DNA of 64,000 nucleotides from Methylobacterium sp. NEAU K (GCF_030700285.1 NZ_JAUYZJ010000024.1:26773-90772), one strand, 5' to 3'. Counted from the first letter of the stretch, positions 8,918 through 17,494 are shown. Numbers and translations: made by a program. Notes: generated by a model from the sequence alone, not told the origin.

Positions 8918-9187
8918 TCAGTAGTAGAACCGGCGGCGCCAGTAGGGCCGGCGATAGAACGGGCGCGGGCCGTAGTAGAACCGGCGGCGATAGTACGGCC
9001 GACGGTAGAACGGCCGCGGGCCGTAGAACCGGCGGCGGTAGTAATACTGGGCCTTCTCGATGTTCGCCGGGGCGGCGCCGGCGGGCAGGGCGAGCCCCGG
9101 GCCGACGGGCGCGGCGGACGCTCCCTGCGGCGATGCAGCCGCAAAGCCCAGCACCAGCAGGGCCGCGAGCAGGAATTTCCTCAGCAC
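8918..9187 (-). CDS. secreted Tyr/Arg-rich tandem-repeat protein
   Basis: An 89-residue protein with a signal peptide (RKFLLAALLVLGFAAASPQG, cleavage after ASA) and a mature part ending in a strongly cationic, aromatic tail of near-identical repeats (units RRRFYYGPRPFYRRPYY and shortened copies, about 2.5 repeats). I chose the GTG at 9187 because AAGGGAG lies 8 bases upstream and the signal peptide begins at once; an ATG at 9310 would add 41 unsupported residues. Similar YR-rich exported proteins occur in Methylobacterium and relatives without a known function. Binding to cell-wall or acidic polysaccharides is a guess. A terminator follows. Confidence 0.7.
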   Translation of the reverse strand: MLRKFLLAALLVLGFAAASPQGASAAPVGPGLALPAGAAPANIEKAQYYYRRRFYGPRPFYRRPYYRRRFYYGPRPFYRRPYWRRRFYY

Positions 9188-9359
9188 GGTCTCGACTCCC
9201 TTCGCATCATTGCGTCTCGGACGACGAACCGCACGGCAAGCGAGGGCCCACCGCCCGGTCCGAACCGCTGCAACGCTCGGGCGAGCCGAAGCGTTGCAGC
9301 TTAACCGCAACGGGCCGGGGTCAGGGTTTACCGAGTCTTTGGCACGGAGCCTCGGGCGA

Positions 9360-9545
9360 TCAGGCGATCTGCGTCGTCATGTCGACGATGCGGGCCTCGG
9401 CGCTTTGGCGCACGAGGGCGATGCCGTGTTCGCAATCCTCCCGGCGGAGATAACCCTCGCCCGAATCGGCGACCACCTCGCCGTTGCGCGCCCGCAGGCG
9501 CCAGCGCCATTCGCCCTTGGCGTCCCGGTAGAGTTCGAACCGCAT
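9360..9545 (-). CDS. DUF1508/YegP-like small protein
   Basis: A 61-residue protein matching the YegP/DUF1508 fold: FELYRDAKGEWRWRLRARNGEVVADSGEGYLRREDCEHGIALVRQSA, one copy of the repeat that is doubled in YegP. The start at 9545 has GGGAG 8 bases upstream; a longer ATG at 9596 would add 17 residues lying over the helicase terminator. Function of the family is unknown. The gap of about 170 bases to the YR-rich gene holds nothing recognisable. Confidence 0.75.
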   Translation of the reverse strand: MRFELYRDAKGEWRWRLRARNGEVVADSGEGYLRREDCEHGIALVRQSAEARIVDMTTQIA

Positions 9546-9592
9546 GGTGCAGGCTCCCATCCAACCTCCGGATGAGATGGGATGCGCGGCGC

Positions 9593-9633
9593 ACAAAAAA
9601 AGCCGCCCCGGGGGTCTCCTCCCGGGGCGGCTT
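9593..9633 (-). terminator. intrinsic terminator of the DEAD-box helicase gene
   Basis: On the minus strand AAGCCGCCCCGGG (9621-9633) pairs with CCCGGGGCGGCTT (9600-9612), followed by a run of seven T. It lies just past the helicase stop at 9650 and separates that transcript from the YegP-like gene. Confidence 0.88.
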
Positions 9634-9649
9634 CTATGCTGTCTGAGGT

Positions 9650-11251
9650 TCAGGAACGGGGCGCCCGCTCCAGCCAGCCGATGCTGCGGCCCTCGCTGCC
9701 GCCGCCGGCGCTGCGCGGGCGGGCGTCGGCCCGCTGCGGCCGGCTGTCACGCGCCGGGCGCGCCTGGTTCGGGCGCTCGCCCTGCGGCCGGGCGGGCCGG
9801 TCCGCGCGGGTGTCGCGTCCCTGCGGGGCGGGGCCGCGGCCGTCGGCGCGGGCCTCCTGCGGCCGGCCCTGGCGCGGTGCGCCCTGGCCCTGGCCGCCGC
9901 CGAAGCCGCGACCACCTTCCGGGCGTCCCTGCTGCGGACGACCCTGCTGCGGACGGGACCGCTGACCGGGACGGCCGCCGGCGGGGCGCTGCTGCTGGCG
10001 CTCGGGCCGGCGCTCCTCCTCGCGGGCGATCTCGGCCGCCTCCTGTCGGGACGGGGGCGAGAAGCCCTCGGGGAATCCCGCCACCGGCACGCTCTGGCGG
10101 GTCAGCCGCTCGATGTCGCGCAGGTAGGCCCGCTCCTCGTCGTTGCAGAACGAGATCGCGAGTCCGGTCGCTCCGGCGCGCGCTGTGCGGCCGATCCGGT
10201 GGACGTAGCTCTCCGGCACGTTCGGAAGGTCGAAGTTGATCACGTGGCTCACGCCGTCGACATCGATGCCGCGGGCGGCGATGTCGGTGGCCACCAGCAC
10301 CCGGCAATCGCCGTCGCGGAAGGCTTGGAGCGCCCGCTCGCGCTGGGGCTGGCTCTTGTTGCCGTGGATCGCGGCGCCGGCGATGCCGGCCTTGTCGAGC
10401 CCGCGCACGACCCGGTCCGCCCCGTGCTTGGTGCGGGTGAAGACCAGGACGCGGTCGATCGCCGGTTCGCGCAGGATATGGGCCAGCAGCGCCTGCTTGG
10501 CGCCCGTGTGGGCGAAGATCACCTGCTGCTCGACGCGCTCGGCGGTGGTGGCCACCGGGGTCACCGCGACCTGCACGGGATCCTTGAGATACTGACTGGC
10601 GAGGCCCGCGATGTTCTTCGGCATGGTGGCCGAGAAGAACAGGCTCTGGCGCTGGGCCGGCAGCATCTTCACGATGCGCTTGAGAGCGTGGATGAAGCCC
10701 AGGTCGAGCATCTGGTCGGCCTCGTCGAGGACGAGGATCTCGACGCCCTCCAGCGTCAGCGAGCGGCGCTCGATCAGGTCGATCAGCCGGCCCGGGGTGG
10801 CGACCAGGACGTCGACGCCGGGCGCCAGAGCCCGCTCCTGGCGGCTGATGGTGACGCCGCCGAACACCACCGTGGTGGTGTAGGACAGGTAGCGGCCGTA
10901 ATCCGCGAAGGATTCGGCGATCTGGTTGGCGAGCTCGCGGGTCGGCGAGAGCACCAGCACCCGGCAGCCGCGGCGCGGGGCCCGGCGGTCGGAGAGCGAG
11001 AGGCGGTGCAGGATCGGCAGCGCGAAGGCCGCGGTCTTGCCGGTGCCGGTCTGCGCGATGCCGCAGAGGTCGCGGCCCTCCATGGCCGGCGGGATCGCCT
11101 GGGCCTGGATCGGGGTCGGCGTGACGTAGCCGGCCTCGCTGAGCGCCCGCAGCACGGGCTGGGCAAGGCCGAAATCGGTGAATTGGGTCAAGGATGTATC
11201 CGATGCAGCAGGGCCGGCCGGGCGCCTCGCGTCCTTCGCGAGCGGCGCCAT
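9650..11251 (-). CDS. DEAD-box ATP-dependent RNA helicase (RhlE-like) with RGG/Q-rich tail
   Basis: A 533-residue RNA helicase. All core motifs are seen: Q motif (FTDFGLAQPVLRAL...PTPIQ), motif I AQTGTGKT, PTREL, TPGR, DEAD, SAT, and motif VI HRIGRTARAG. The last 130 residues are a disordered Arg/Gly/Gln/Pro-rich tail (repeats like RPQQGRPQQGRP), typical of cold-shock/ribosome-assembly helicases that bind RNA and may form condensates. The start is uncertain: ATG 11251 was chosen; an upstream ATG at 11473 gives an unlikely extension, and TTG at the SLTQFTDFG position is also possible. A strong terminator follows. Confidence 0.92.
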   Translation of the reverse strand: MAPLAKDARRPAGPAASDTSLTQFTDFGLAQPVLRALSEAGYVTPTPIQAQAIPPAMEGRDLCGIAQTGTGKTAAFALPILHRLSLSDRRAPRRGCRVLVLSPTRELANQIAESFADYGRYLSYTTTVVFGGVTISRQERALAPGVDVLVATPGRLIDLIERRSLTLEGVEILVLDEADQMLDLGFIHALKRIVKMLPAQRQSLFFSATMPKNIAGLASQYLKDPVQVAVTPVATTAERVEQQVIFAHTGAKQALLAHILREPAIDRVLVFTRTKHGADRVVRGLDKAGIAGAAIHGNKSQPQRERALQAFRDGDCRVLVATDIAARGIDVDGVSHVINFDLPNVPESYVHRIGRTARAGATGLAISFCNDEERAYLRDIERLTRQSVPVAGFPEGFSPPSRQEAAEIAREEERRPERQQQRPAGGRPGQRSRPQQGRPQQGRPEGGRGFGGGQGQGAPRQGRPQEARADGRGPAPQGRDTRADRPARPQGERPNQARPARDSRPQRADARPRSAGGGSEGRSIGWLERAPRS

Positions 11252-11760
11252 ATCCAGGTCGGTCCGTTGGCAGGGGGCAGCCCGCGTGATGGGGCGGCCC
11301 GGGTGCATGCACGTTATGAAGAGAGGGGTCGGATCACGCCGCAAGGCGGCCGATCCGTCACGCATCCCCCTCAAGCGGGCCATGACGGCCGCTGACGCTG
11401 CACCGCCGATATGCGGGTGTGCGGCTGCGAAGTCAATGCATAGCTGCGCGCGACACGACATGGCACCGATCACGTGGGCGGATACCTCGGGCGAGCGCGG
11501 CCTTTCGGAACACCGGTGGTCGAGGACGCAGGTGCCTGTGCTGGCCGCCCGATTGCGATGACAGGCATCGACCGCCGCGATGGATCGGGGCGCCTGTGTT
11601 TCGGGGCGCCCCTCCAGTCAGGCGGCCGCGAGCCGGGCCTGATGATGAGGAAGGCCAAGATTCCGAGACGCAGGCCGCCGACCGGCAAGACCCCGTTGTA
11701 CGCCGGCGCGGTGCCGGTTCGAATCCACCACGTGGGCGCGGCGCAGGGGCACCGAGACCA
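11252..11760. other. gene-poor stretch upstream of the helicase
   Basis: About 500 bases without a gene I can support. Frames here are GC-driven and lack ribosome binding sites. A short T-loop-like sequence near 11713-11731 is not part of a tRNA. A GC-rich hairpin (GGGGCGCC with GGCGCCCC) lies near 11588-11614 without a T run. Confidence 0.4.
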
Positions 11761-12018
11761 TCACGCCCAGGATCCCCCGCCGGTCACGGTGTCCCCCGCG
11801 GTGGTGTACTGGGGAAAGCCGTTCCGCCAGCCCACCATGACCCGGCCCGGCAGCACGAAGACGATCACCGAGGGCGTACCGGCTGCCGAGGCGACGGTCT
11901 GACCGATGTTGTTCCCCGGCGCCGTGGCGCCTGGCCGGTGACGCAACACCGCCGAGGAGATGACGGTGGCGGGAATCGAGGTCTCGAAGGTGAACCCCGA
12001 TGAATCCGCATTCTTGTT
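11761..12018 (-). pseudogene. decayed gene fragment, C-terminal part of an unknown protein
   Basis: An 85-codon open stretch bounded by TAA (12019-12021) and TGA (11761-11763) reads like real protein (SSGFTFETSIPATVISSAV, then APGNNIGQTVASAAGTPSVI, VMVGWRNGFPQYTTAGDTV). It has no start codon with a ribosome binding site. The Gly/Thr/Ser/Val-rich beta pattern resembles phage tail or surface proteins, but I recognise no family. It looks like the 3' remnant of a larger gene at the edge of the accessory stretch. Confidence 0.4.
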
Positions 12019-12113
12019 TTATGCGCTGAAAGTTTAATAACATTTGCTGCTTCAGTCGTTGTAAAAGCGGCATGCGATGACGATTTTAGATATTATTGAA
12101 TGGGAGATCGGTC

Positions 12114-12338
12114 ATGCCGCGATATAAACGTTTCGGGCGCGGGATTCCTATGCCTTCCACAGCTGCGATCAAGCATGGCCTAAAGCTGATGGAGGCGACC
12201 GATATCCTGGTCAGCGCACTTCATAATGAAAAATGCGGTCCAGAGGAAATGGATCAGATCATATCTGATCTTGGCGATAGATATGGAATGCCATCTGAGA
12301 CGATTTCTGCGCTAAAGGGACGTTTTGCTGCCGGGTGA
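12114..12338 (+). CDS. small hypothetical protein in lower-GC DNA
   Basis: A 74-residue protein (MPRYKRFGRGIPMPSTAAIK...) with a basic N-terminus and a predicted helical remainder (LMEATDILVSALHNEKCGPEEMDQIISDLGDRYG). The ATG at 12114 follows GGGAG by 7 bases; an ATG at 12096 is less well placed. The surrounding DNA is clearly poorer in GC than the rest of the window, with A/T-ending codons (AAA, GAT, ATA), suggesting acquisition. No family recognised. Confidence 0.55.
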   Translation: MPRYKRFGRGIPMPSTAAIKHGLKLMEATDILVSALHNEKCGPEEMDQIISDLGDRYGMPSETISALKGRFAAG

Positions 12339-12381
12339 TGATGGCAAGGCCAAGGGATTTTGGAGATCGGTGCGGATTATT

Positions 12382-12591
12382 TCAGGATTTCGATGTGTAG
12401 TTATCGCGAGATTCTCCGTCCCAGGATGGATGGTGCTTGAAGCCGCGGCACTTTCGGCCGAAAATTAAGACGATATCTTTCGGATCAAGTCCTATATCGT
12501 CTAATGATCTACAATCAAAGCGACAGAGATCGCGTTCTTGTCGCCCGCTGACGAGCCAGCATCTGATTGAAAGGACTGCGCGTTTCAGCAT
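12382..12591 (-). CDS. small DUF1127-like protein
   Basis: A 69-residue protein with the pattern of DUF1127/YjiS proteins: a Trp/Arg N-terminal helix (IRCWLVSGRQERDLCRF) then the conserved SLDDIGLDPKDI turn. Such proteins are small, basic and often RNA- or stress-related in alphaproteobacteria (link to phosphate and small-RNA metabolism in Agrobacterium/Rhodobacter relatives). The ATG has GGGAGG six bases upstream. The tail (RKCRGFKHHPSWDG) is unusual. It is divergent from the cyclase gene. Confidence 0.65.
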   Translation of the reverse strand: MLKRAVLSIRCWLVSGRQERDLCRFDCRSLDDIGLDPKDIVLIFGRKCRGFKHHPSWDGESRDNYTSKS

Positions 12592-12781
12592 GATCGGCCT
12601 CCCGCATCGATAGGGAGTTCAGCGTGGCGCAATGCTGTTTTCGTATCTGTGCCGGTCCGCACTTATTGATTAATGGCTCGGTGAGCGCAGCCATGGTCTT
12701 GCCTGTCGAACGCCGCTTCGTGCTATCGTCGGGTCACAGGCACGCCGCGTTTAGGCTGAGAAACGGCAGGGCCATAGGACG

Positions 12782-14770
12782 ATGAGTCGGCGTCTCGCAG
12801 CTATCCTGGTCGCCGATATCGTCGGATACAGCCGGCTGATGGGCCTCGACGAAGCGGGCACCATCCGACGCCTCAAAGTCCTCCGTCGCGACCTGATCGA
12901 CCCAGCCATCAAGACCGCACAAGGCCGCATCGTGAAGACGATGGGCGATGGCCTGTTGGTGGAGTTCCCCAGTCCCTTGAGGGCTGTCTCCTGCGCAGTC
13001 GGCATCCAGCGTGCGATGGCCGGTTGGGAAGCCGCCCTGCCGGAAGAGAGGCGGTTCAAGCTCCGGTTCGGCATCAACGTGGGTGATGTGGTCGCGCAAC
13101 CGGACGGCGATCTGTTCGGGGATGGTGTCAATGTAGCCGCCCGCCTCGAACCCCTGTCCGAGCCGGGCGGCCTCTGCGTGTCACGGTCGGTCCATGAGCA
13201 GGTGCGGGACAGGGTGCCCTACCGCTTCGAAGACAGGGGCAAGCTGGAACTCAAGAACATTGCCCGGCCCATCGGGGTGTTCGCTCTGTCTGCGGACTCC
13301 GTTCGGGCGCTCACTATCTCCGACGACGATGTGGACGACGCCGACGATCTCGGGGATGCAACCGGAGGAACGGAAACCTCGATCGCGCCGGCAGCTTCAC
13401 AGACGGGGCACCGGCGGAGCGTCGTCGGTCTGGCGCTCCTAGCGGGTGTCCTGCTCTTATTGTCTGTGGCGGCGTATGGGTGGTCGGCCTGGCCGACCAA
13501 AGCACCAACTGCCGAGACCACGCTCGCAGTTCAAAACGGCCTGCCGCCGAAGCCGCTGCCGCCTCTTTCTCTTGTCGTGCTTCCCTTCTCGAACCTGAGC
13601 AACGACCCGGAGCAAGATTTCTTTGCCGATGGTTTGACAGAGGACCTGACCACCGACCTGTCGCATCTTGCCGGCAGCTTCGTCATCGCCCGCAACACGG
13701 CCTTCACCTATAAGGGCAATGCAGTCGATGTGAAACGGGTGGGGCGCGATCTGGGAGTTCGTTATGCCCTCGAGGGGAGCGTAAGAAGAACGGGCGAGCA
13801 CGTGGTCTTGAATGCGCAGTTGATCTCGACGGAAACGGGGGCTCATATCTGGGCGGACAGGTTCGAAGGAGAGCGGGCCCGGCTTGGAGAGCTGCAGGTC
13901 GAGTTTGTTGCCCGGCTCGCGCGATCTCTCGATGTTCAAATAACCCAAGCCGAGGGACTCCGGGTTCTTCGTGACCAATCTAACAATCCATCTGCTGCCG
14001 ATTTGGCAATGATTGGATTCTCTGTCTACAACCGGCCAAGAACAAAACAGACAATGAGCGAGGCGCGGCGGATATTCGAGCGATCATTGGAGGTCGATCC
14101 GAAGCTCTTGCAGGGCCATCTCGGTCTCGCGCGCACGGTCGTTGCGATGGTGGTTTCGCGTTGGAGTGAAGACGCGCCCGCCGATATAGCTGTAGCTGAA
14201 CGAAGCATAGGATCCGTATTGGATGTTGATCCGAACAGTGCAGTGGCGCGTCTGGTGAAGGGCGATGTTCTGAGGGCCAAACGAGAATTTGAAGGTGCCG
14301 AGATCGAGTATCAAGCTGCAATCGATAGCGATAGGAACTTGGCAGTGGCCTATGCTACTGCAGGGCTGACAAAGATACTCGGAGGGAGCGCCGGCGATGC
14401 GCGGCCCTTATTGTCTACTGCCATGCGTCTCAGCCCTCGGGATCCGCAGACCAATCTTTGGAAATATTGGATGTGTCATTCATACATCCATCAAGCGCAA
14501 TGGGAAAAAGGCGCTGCTTGGTGCGAGCGTTCTGTCGCTGATGTCCCATTCTGGCAAGCCTACATAGATATTGCGGTGGCAAATGCTTGGCTAGGAAATA
14601 AGGAAAAATCCCAGGCCGCAATCGAGCAGGTTCTTAAGTTGATGCCCGGATATACAGTTCAAAAATGGGCAAAGGCCGATTGGTCGCGCAATCCGACATT
14701 TCTGAATGAATATCAAAAGCTTATAGAGGGATTGCGCATGGCGGGATTGTCCGAGGGTGTTACCGACTGA
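12782..14770 (+). CDS. class III adenylate/guanylate cyclase fused to TolB-like domain and TPR repeats
   Basis: A 662-residue membrane protein. Residues 1-170 are a class III cyclase catalytic domain with metal-binding Asp12 (VADIVGYSRL) and Asp56 (MGDGLL), and the GDLFGDGVNVAARLE loop. An acidic linker (DDDVDDADD) leads to one membrane helix at about 213-235. Then comes a TolB/FlgO-like domain (LVVLPFSNLSNDPEQDFFADG) and TPR-type helical repeats to the end. This order, cyclase inside and TolB/TPR outside, is frequent in rhizobia. It probably makes cAMP in response to an envelope or periplasmic cue. The 3' half, from about 14000, is richer in A/T codons than the 5' half. Confidence 0.88.
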   Translation: MSRRLAAILVADIVGYSRLMGLDEAGTIRRLKVLRRDLIDPAIKTAQGRIVKTMGDGLLVEFPSPLRAVSCAVGIQRAMAGWEAALPEERRFKLRFGINVGDVVAQPDGDLFGDGVNVAARLEPLSEPGGLCVSRSVHEQVRDRVPYRFEDRGKLELKNIARPIGVFALSADSVRALTISDDDVDDADDLGDATGGTETSIAPAASQTGHRRSVVGLALLAGVLLLLSVAAYGWSAWPTKAPTAETTLAVQNGLPPKPLPPLSLVVLPFSNLSNDPEQDFFADGLTEDLTTDLSHLAGSFVIARNTAFTYKGNAVDVKRVGRDLGVRYALEGSVRRTGEHVVLNAQLISTETGAHIWADRFEGERARLGELQVEFVARLARSLDVQITQAEGLRVLRDQSNNPSAADLAMIGFSVYNRPRTKQTMSEARRIFERSLEVDPKLLQGHLGLARTVVAMVVSRWSEDAPADIAVAERSIGSVLDVDPNSAVARLVKGDVLRAKREFEGAEIEYQAAIDSDRNLAVAYATAGLTKILGGSAGDARPLLSTAMRLSPRDPQTNLWKYWMCHSYIHQAQWEKGAAWCERSVADVPFWQAYIDIAVANAWLGNKEKSQAAIEQVLKLMPGYTVQKWAKADWSRNPTFLNEYQKLIEGLRMAGLSEGVTD

Positions 14771-15390
14771 TACATTCGGCCCTGCCCGCGCCAAGTCTGA
14801 CGGATTATTGCCGCGCGCTGTTCGCATGCGACCGTTCGGCCGATGCTGGAGCGTGTTTTCCTATCGCTAGATGTTCTGATTGTGAGGCGTCCGCGACGAC
14901 GCGCCGAGCGCGTTTGACGACGCCGGGGCTGAGCGGTCTGTAGCTGGGGTTGGCCATTGCAGGATCGGCTTCGAGGCGCTGTCGCCGGGCCATCTCCGGC
15001 GACAGGCCGTTCAGCACGCGCTGGCGCGGGCCATCGCACGAAGATCGCTGCGCCAACTTCAAAAGAATCGACACGGTCGAACGAGAATGACGCCTTACAC
15101 TCCGTAAAATAATGGGCGACAGCGACGCACCATTCCCTGAATATGATGAATAGGAAAGCGGCACCCAACCGCGACTCGATAGGGCTTCTCGTGCCGTGCC
15201 CGCATCGTCCGGCTGATGCTCGCCGCACCGGTTCCTTCGATGCCCGTCCCATCGTCACGGGAACGTCCGCGCATGCGCCCGGTAAGAGTCCGATCAGGCA
15301 CGCCTAAAATTGTGAGCGTTTGGAAGCGTTGCAGGATCTGGTATTGCTAAGAAATGCCTGTTGGTTTGTCTGCGTACGAGTTCCGGCCCA
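14771..15390. other. 620-base stretch without a supported gene
   Basis: No frame here has both a plausible start and a recognisable product. The minus-strand frame at 14805-15164 has a protein-like middle part (ARRQRLEADPAMANPSYRP) that could be a decayed DNA-binding or transposase-like remnant, but I cannot place it. Mixed GC content is compatible with a scarred junction. Confidence 0.4.
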
Positions 15391-15975
15391 ATGTCCGCTC
15401 TCACCGTAATGTTCGTCCGCCATGCCGAGAAGCCCTTGGGCCGCTTCCCTGGCGGAGGCACCACGATTGATGGGACGACTGACGATAAGTCTCTGGTGGT
15501 CCGGGGATGGCAAAGAGCCGGGGCATGGGCGGCGCTGTTCGGTTCCGACCTCCGCAGCGCCGACTATCCCCATCCTAACGTCGTCTACGCGGCCAAGGCC
15601 GAGCCGGTGACGAAGAAGGCCAAGTTCAGCCATCGCCCGTTCGAAACCGCGTTGCCCCTTGCCGAACGCCTGGGACTCACCCTCAGAACCGACTATGGCG
15701 TCTCACAGGAACGCGAACTGGCGGATGAGATTCGGAAGCTCACCGGGGTCGTGATCGCCTTTTGGGAGCACAAGGCCATCGTCACGGACCTGATCCCAGC
15801 GTTGAAGGAGGGTCAGATCATCCCCGGCGTCCCGACAAAATGGGACTCCGACCGTTTCGACGTGGTGCTCCGATTCGATAGGGCTATGCCGGACGCTCCT
15901 TGGTCGTTCCGCCAATTGTCCCCGCGTCTTATGAGCGGCGACAGCGATGGGCCGTTCTCGGAGCGTGAAGGCTAG
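15391..15975 (+). CDS. histidine phosphatase superfamily protein
   Basis: A 194-residue protein of the phosphoglycerate-mutase-like (branch 1) histidine phosphatases. The nucleophile motif is FVRHAEK (His11), and the later FWEHKAI carries the second catalytic His. An ATG at 15391 directly precedes the first strand; a TTG at 15361 would add ten residues. Substrate cannot be inferred. It is followed 18 bases on by an MgtC-like gene on the same strand, likely as one transcript. Confidence 0.78.
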   Translation: MSALTVMFVRHAEKPLGRFPGGGTTIDGTTDDKSLVVRGWQRAGAWAALFGSDLRSADYPHPNVVYAAKAEPVTKKAKFSHRPFETALPLAERLGLTLRTDYGVSQERELADEIRKLTGVVIAFWEHKAIVTDLIPALKEGQIIPGVPTKWDSDRFDVVLRFDRAMPDAPWSFRQLSPRLMSGDSDGPFSEREG

Positions 15976-15993
15976 ATCAGCGGCTGGCCGACG

Positions 15994-16494
15994 ATGATGA
16001 TGACCGCGACCGATCTGTGCCTGCGTCTCGGGGCTTCTGTGGTCGCCGGCATGGTGGTCGGCTTCAATCGGGAGATGCACGCCAAGCCCGTCGGAGTCCG
16101 CACCCTTGGGCTGGTCGGTCTCGGATCGGCTCTCGTGACGATGGCGGGGTCGGGCTTCCTGGCCGAAGGGGTCGATGCCAACGCCAGCCGGGCCATTCAG
16201 GGCATCGTCACGGGCATCGGTTTCCTGGGCGCGGGCGTCATCGTCAAAGGCGCGCGCAAATCGCACGTCCACGGTATGACCACGGCCGCTGCCATCTGGG
16301 TCACGTCCGCGCTTGGCATATCGTGTGGGGTTGGCGCCTATCTACCCGTCGCGGTCGGGGTGATCCTGCTGCTGCTCCTGATCGGGATCGGTGGCCGCAT
16401 CGACCGGATCATCGACGCGCGATGGTTGAAGAAGCACGGGAGCGACGCGGCACAGGCACAAGCATCACGGCAGGGAAGCACGCCGCCCGATTAG
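15994..16494 (+). CDS. MgtC/SapB-family membrane protein
   Basis: A 166-residue protein with four to five membrane helices and the family hallmarks: GFNREMHAKPVGVRTLGLVGLGSA, then QGIVTGIGFLGAGVI and the GMTTAAAIWVTSALG segment. MgtC proteins support growth at low Mg2+ or inside host cells, by acting on the F-type ATPase or other partners; they are not proven transporters. Starts at the first of three consecutive ATG-like codons. The short C-terminal tail lacks the extra ACT-like domain of Salmonella MgtC. Confidence 0.88.
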   Translation: MMMTATDLCLRLGASVVAGMVVGFNREMHAKPVGVRTLGLVGLGSALVTMAGSGFLAEGVDANASRAIQGIVTGIGFLGAGVIVKGARKSHVHGMTTAAAIWVTSALGISCGVGAYLPVAVGVILLLLLIGIGGRIDRIIDARWLKKHGSDAAQAQASRQGSTPPD

Positions 16495-16991
16495 TTCCTG
16501 CTCGACCTTCGAAGCCTCCAGCCACGATTCCGCATGACTTCGGCACGGCCACGCGATCGTTCTTGTTGATCGTCCTCGCGCTGATGCCGGCCCTGTCGCG
16601 TCGGCGTACCGCGCCAAGACGACATTCAGAGCGGTGCCAGGGTGACGATGCCTCCCGTCCCGTTATCCCTGCCAGAATCGTTTCAGGGCACGATCAGGAT
16701 CAGCGTGCGGGACCCGTGCTTCACGCGGCTCCTCGGTCGGAAGCGAGGCCTGGACGATGGGGCGGACGTGACGGCCGCCCAGGCTTGACCGACTGGGAGC
16801 GAGACGGCCTTGCCCTTCAGCCGTTCGAGGTGATCGGTCGGGATACGTTGGCGAAGATGGCAGACCCGTTATTCCGGGTCCTTCCACGGTCTGGCGATCC
16901 TGAGGACCGAAGCGTGAGACCGACGTGTGAGAGGAACGGTCAGCCGCACACCGCCGATTCGCCCAATCTCTTCCGGTCGTTGAGAAAATTG
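16495..16991. other. gene-free stretch between mgtC-like gene and tRNA-Leu
   Basis: About 500 bases with no supportable gene on either strand. No integrase and no obvious copy of the tRNA 3' end were seen. It lies immediately downstream of the tRNA 3' terminus, the usual place for an integration junction. Confidence 0.4.
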
Positions 16992-17076
16992 TGGTGCGGC
17001 CAAGAGGACTCGAACCTCCACCCCTCGCGGGACTAGCACCTCAAGCTAGCGCGTCTACCAATTCCGCCATGGCCGC
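16992..17076 (-). tRNA. tRNA-Leu (anticodon GAG)
   Basis: The minus strand folds as a complete class II tRNA of 85 nt. The acceptor stem is GCGGCCA/TGGCCGC and the D-arm holds GGTAGACGCG. The anticodon arm is CTAGC-TTGAGGT-GCTAG, giving anticodon GAG, which reads CUC/CUU. A long variable arm (TCCC GCGA GGGG) and the T-arm with TTCGAGT follow. The 3' CCA is encoded (16992-16994). The accessory stretch lies downstream of its 3' end. Confidence 0.96.
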
Positions 17077-17188
17077 ATCGGACGCGAAGATCCGCCCGTT
17101 CTCCCGACCTGGGGACGACCCTCGGGTCGCCGTCATGTCGGGCGGCGCAGCGGATAACAGATCGTTCCGCCGCCGACAAGCGTCCCGC

Positions 17189-17494
17189 TCACACGGCGTC
17201 GTAGCCGCCGTCCAGAAACGGCGCCGCGCTGTCGCCGATGGTTGTGCCCGGCTCGACGATCGCCACCGCCTTGCGGATCAGCTCCGTCACCTCGACGGAG
17301 ATGCGGTCGCCCGTCACCACGATCTGCCCGCGGGCGATCGGATGGTCGTTGGCCAGGATCTCGACCATGTCGCTGTCGCTGGCCTCCAGCTCGATCACGG
17401 CGCCGCGGCCCATGCGGAGCAGCATGTGCAGCGGCATCCGCGCTCGGCCGAGCACGACCGTCAGATCGACCTTCAGGGTCTCGAAGACCGCCAC
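17189..17494 (-). CDS. fliN: FliN/SpoA-domain flagellar switch-like protein
   Basis: A 101-residue protein consisting of one SpoA domain, as in FliN: KVDLTVVLGRARMPLHMLLRMGRGAVIELE, then NDHPIARGQIVVTGDRISVEVTELI. FliN is part of the C-ring that switches flagellar rotation. The start is probably the GTG at 17494, giving MAVFETLKVDL; only a weak AGG precedes it. No other flagellar gene is nearby, so it is either an isolated switch gene or a paralogue. Divergent from lipB. Confidence 0.78.
   Translation of the reverse strand: MAVFETLKVDLTVVLGRARMPLHMLLRMGRGAVIELEASDSDMVEILANDHPIARGQIVVTGDRISVEVTELIRKAVAIVEPGTTIGDSAAPFLDGGYDAV

Noticed and set aside
11713..11731. T-loop-like sequence GGTTCGAATCC suggesting a tRNA 3' end
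   Set aside because: No pairing T-stem, no acceptor stem, D-arm or anticodon arm could be built around it.
14805..15164. 119-residue minus-strand frame, transposase-like feel in the middle
   Set aside because: No start signal and no motif that I can assign; left in the gene-free stretch.
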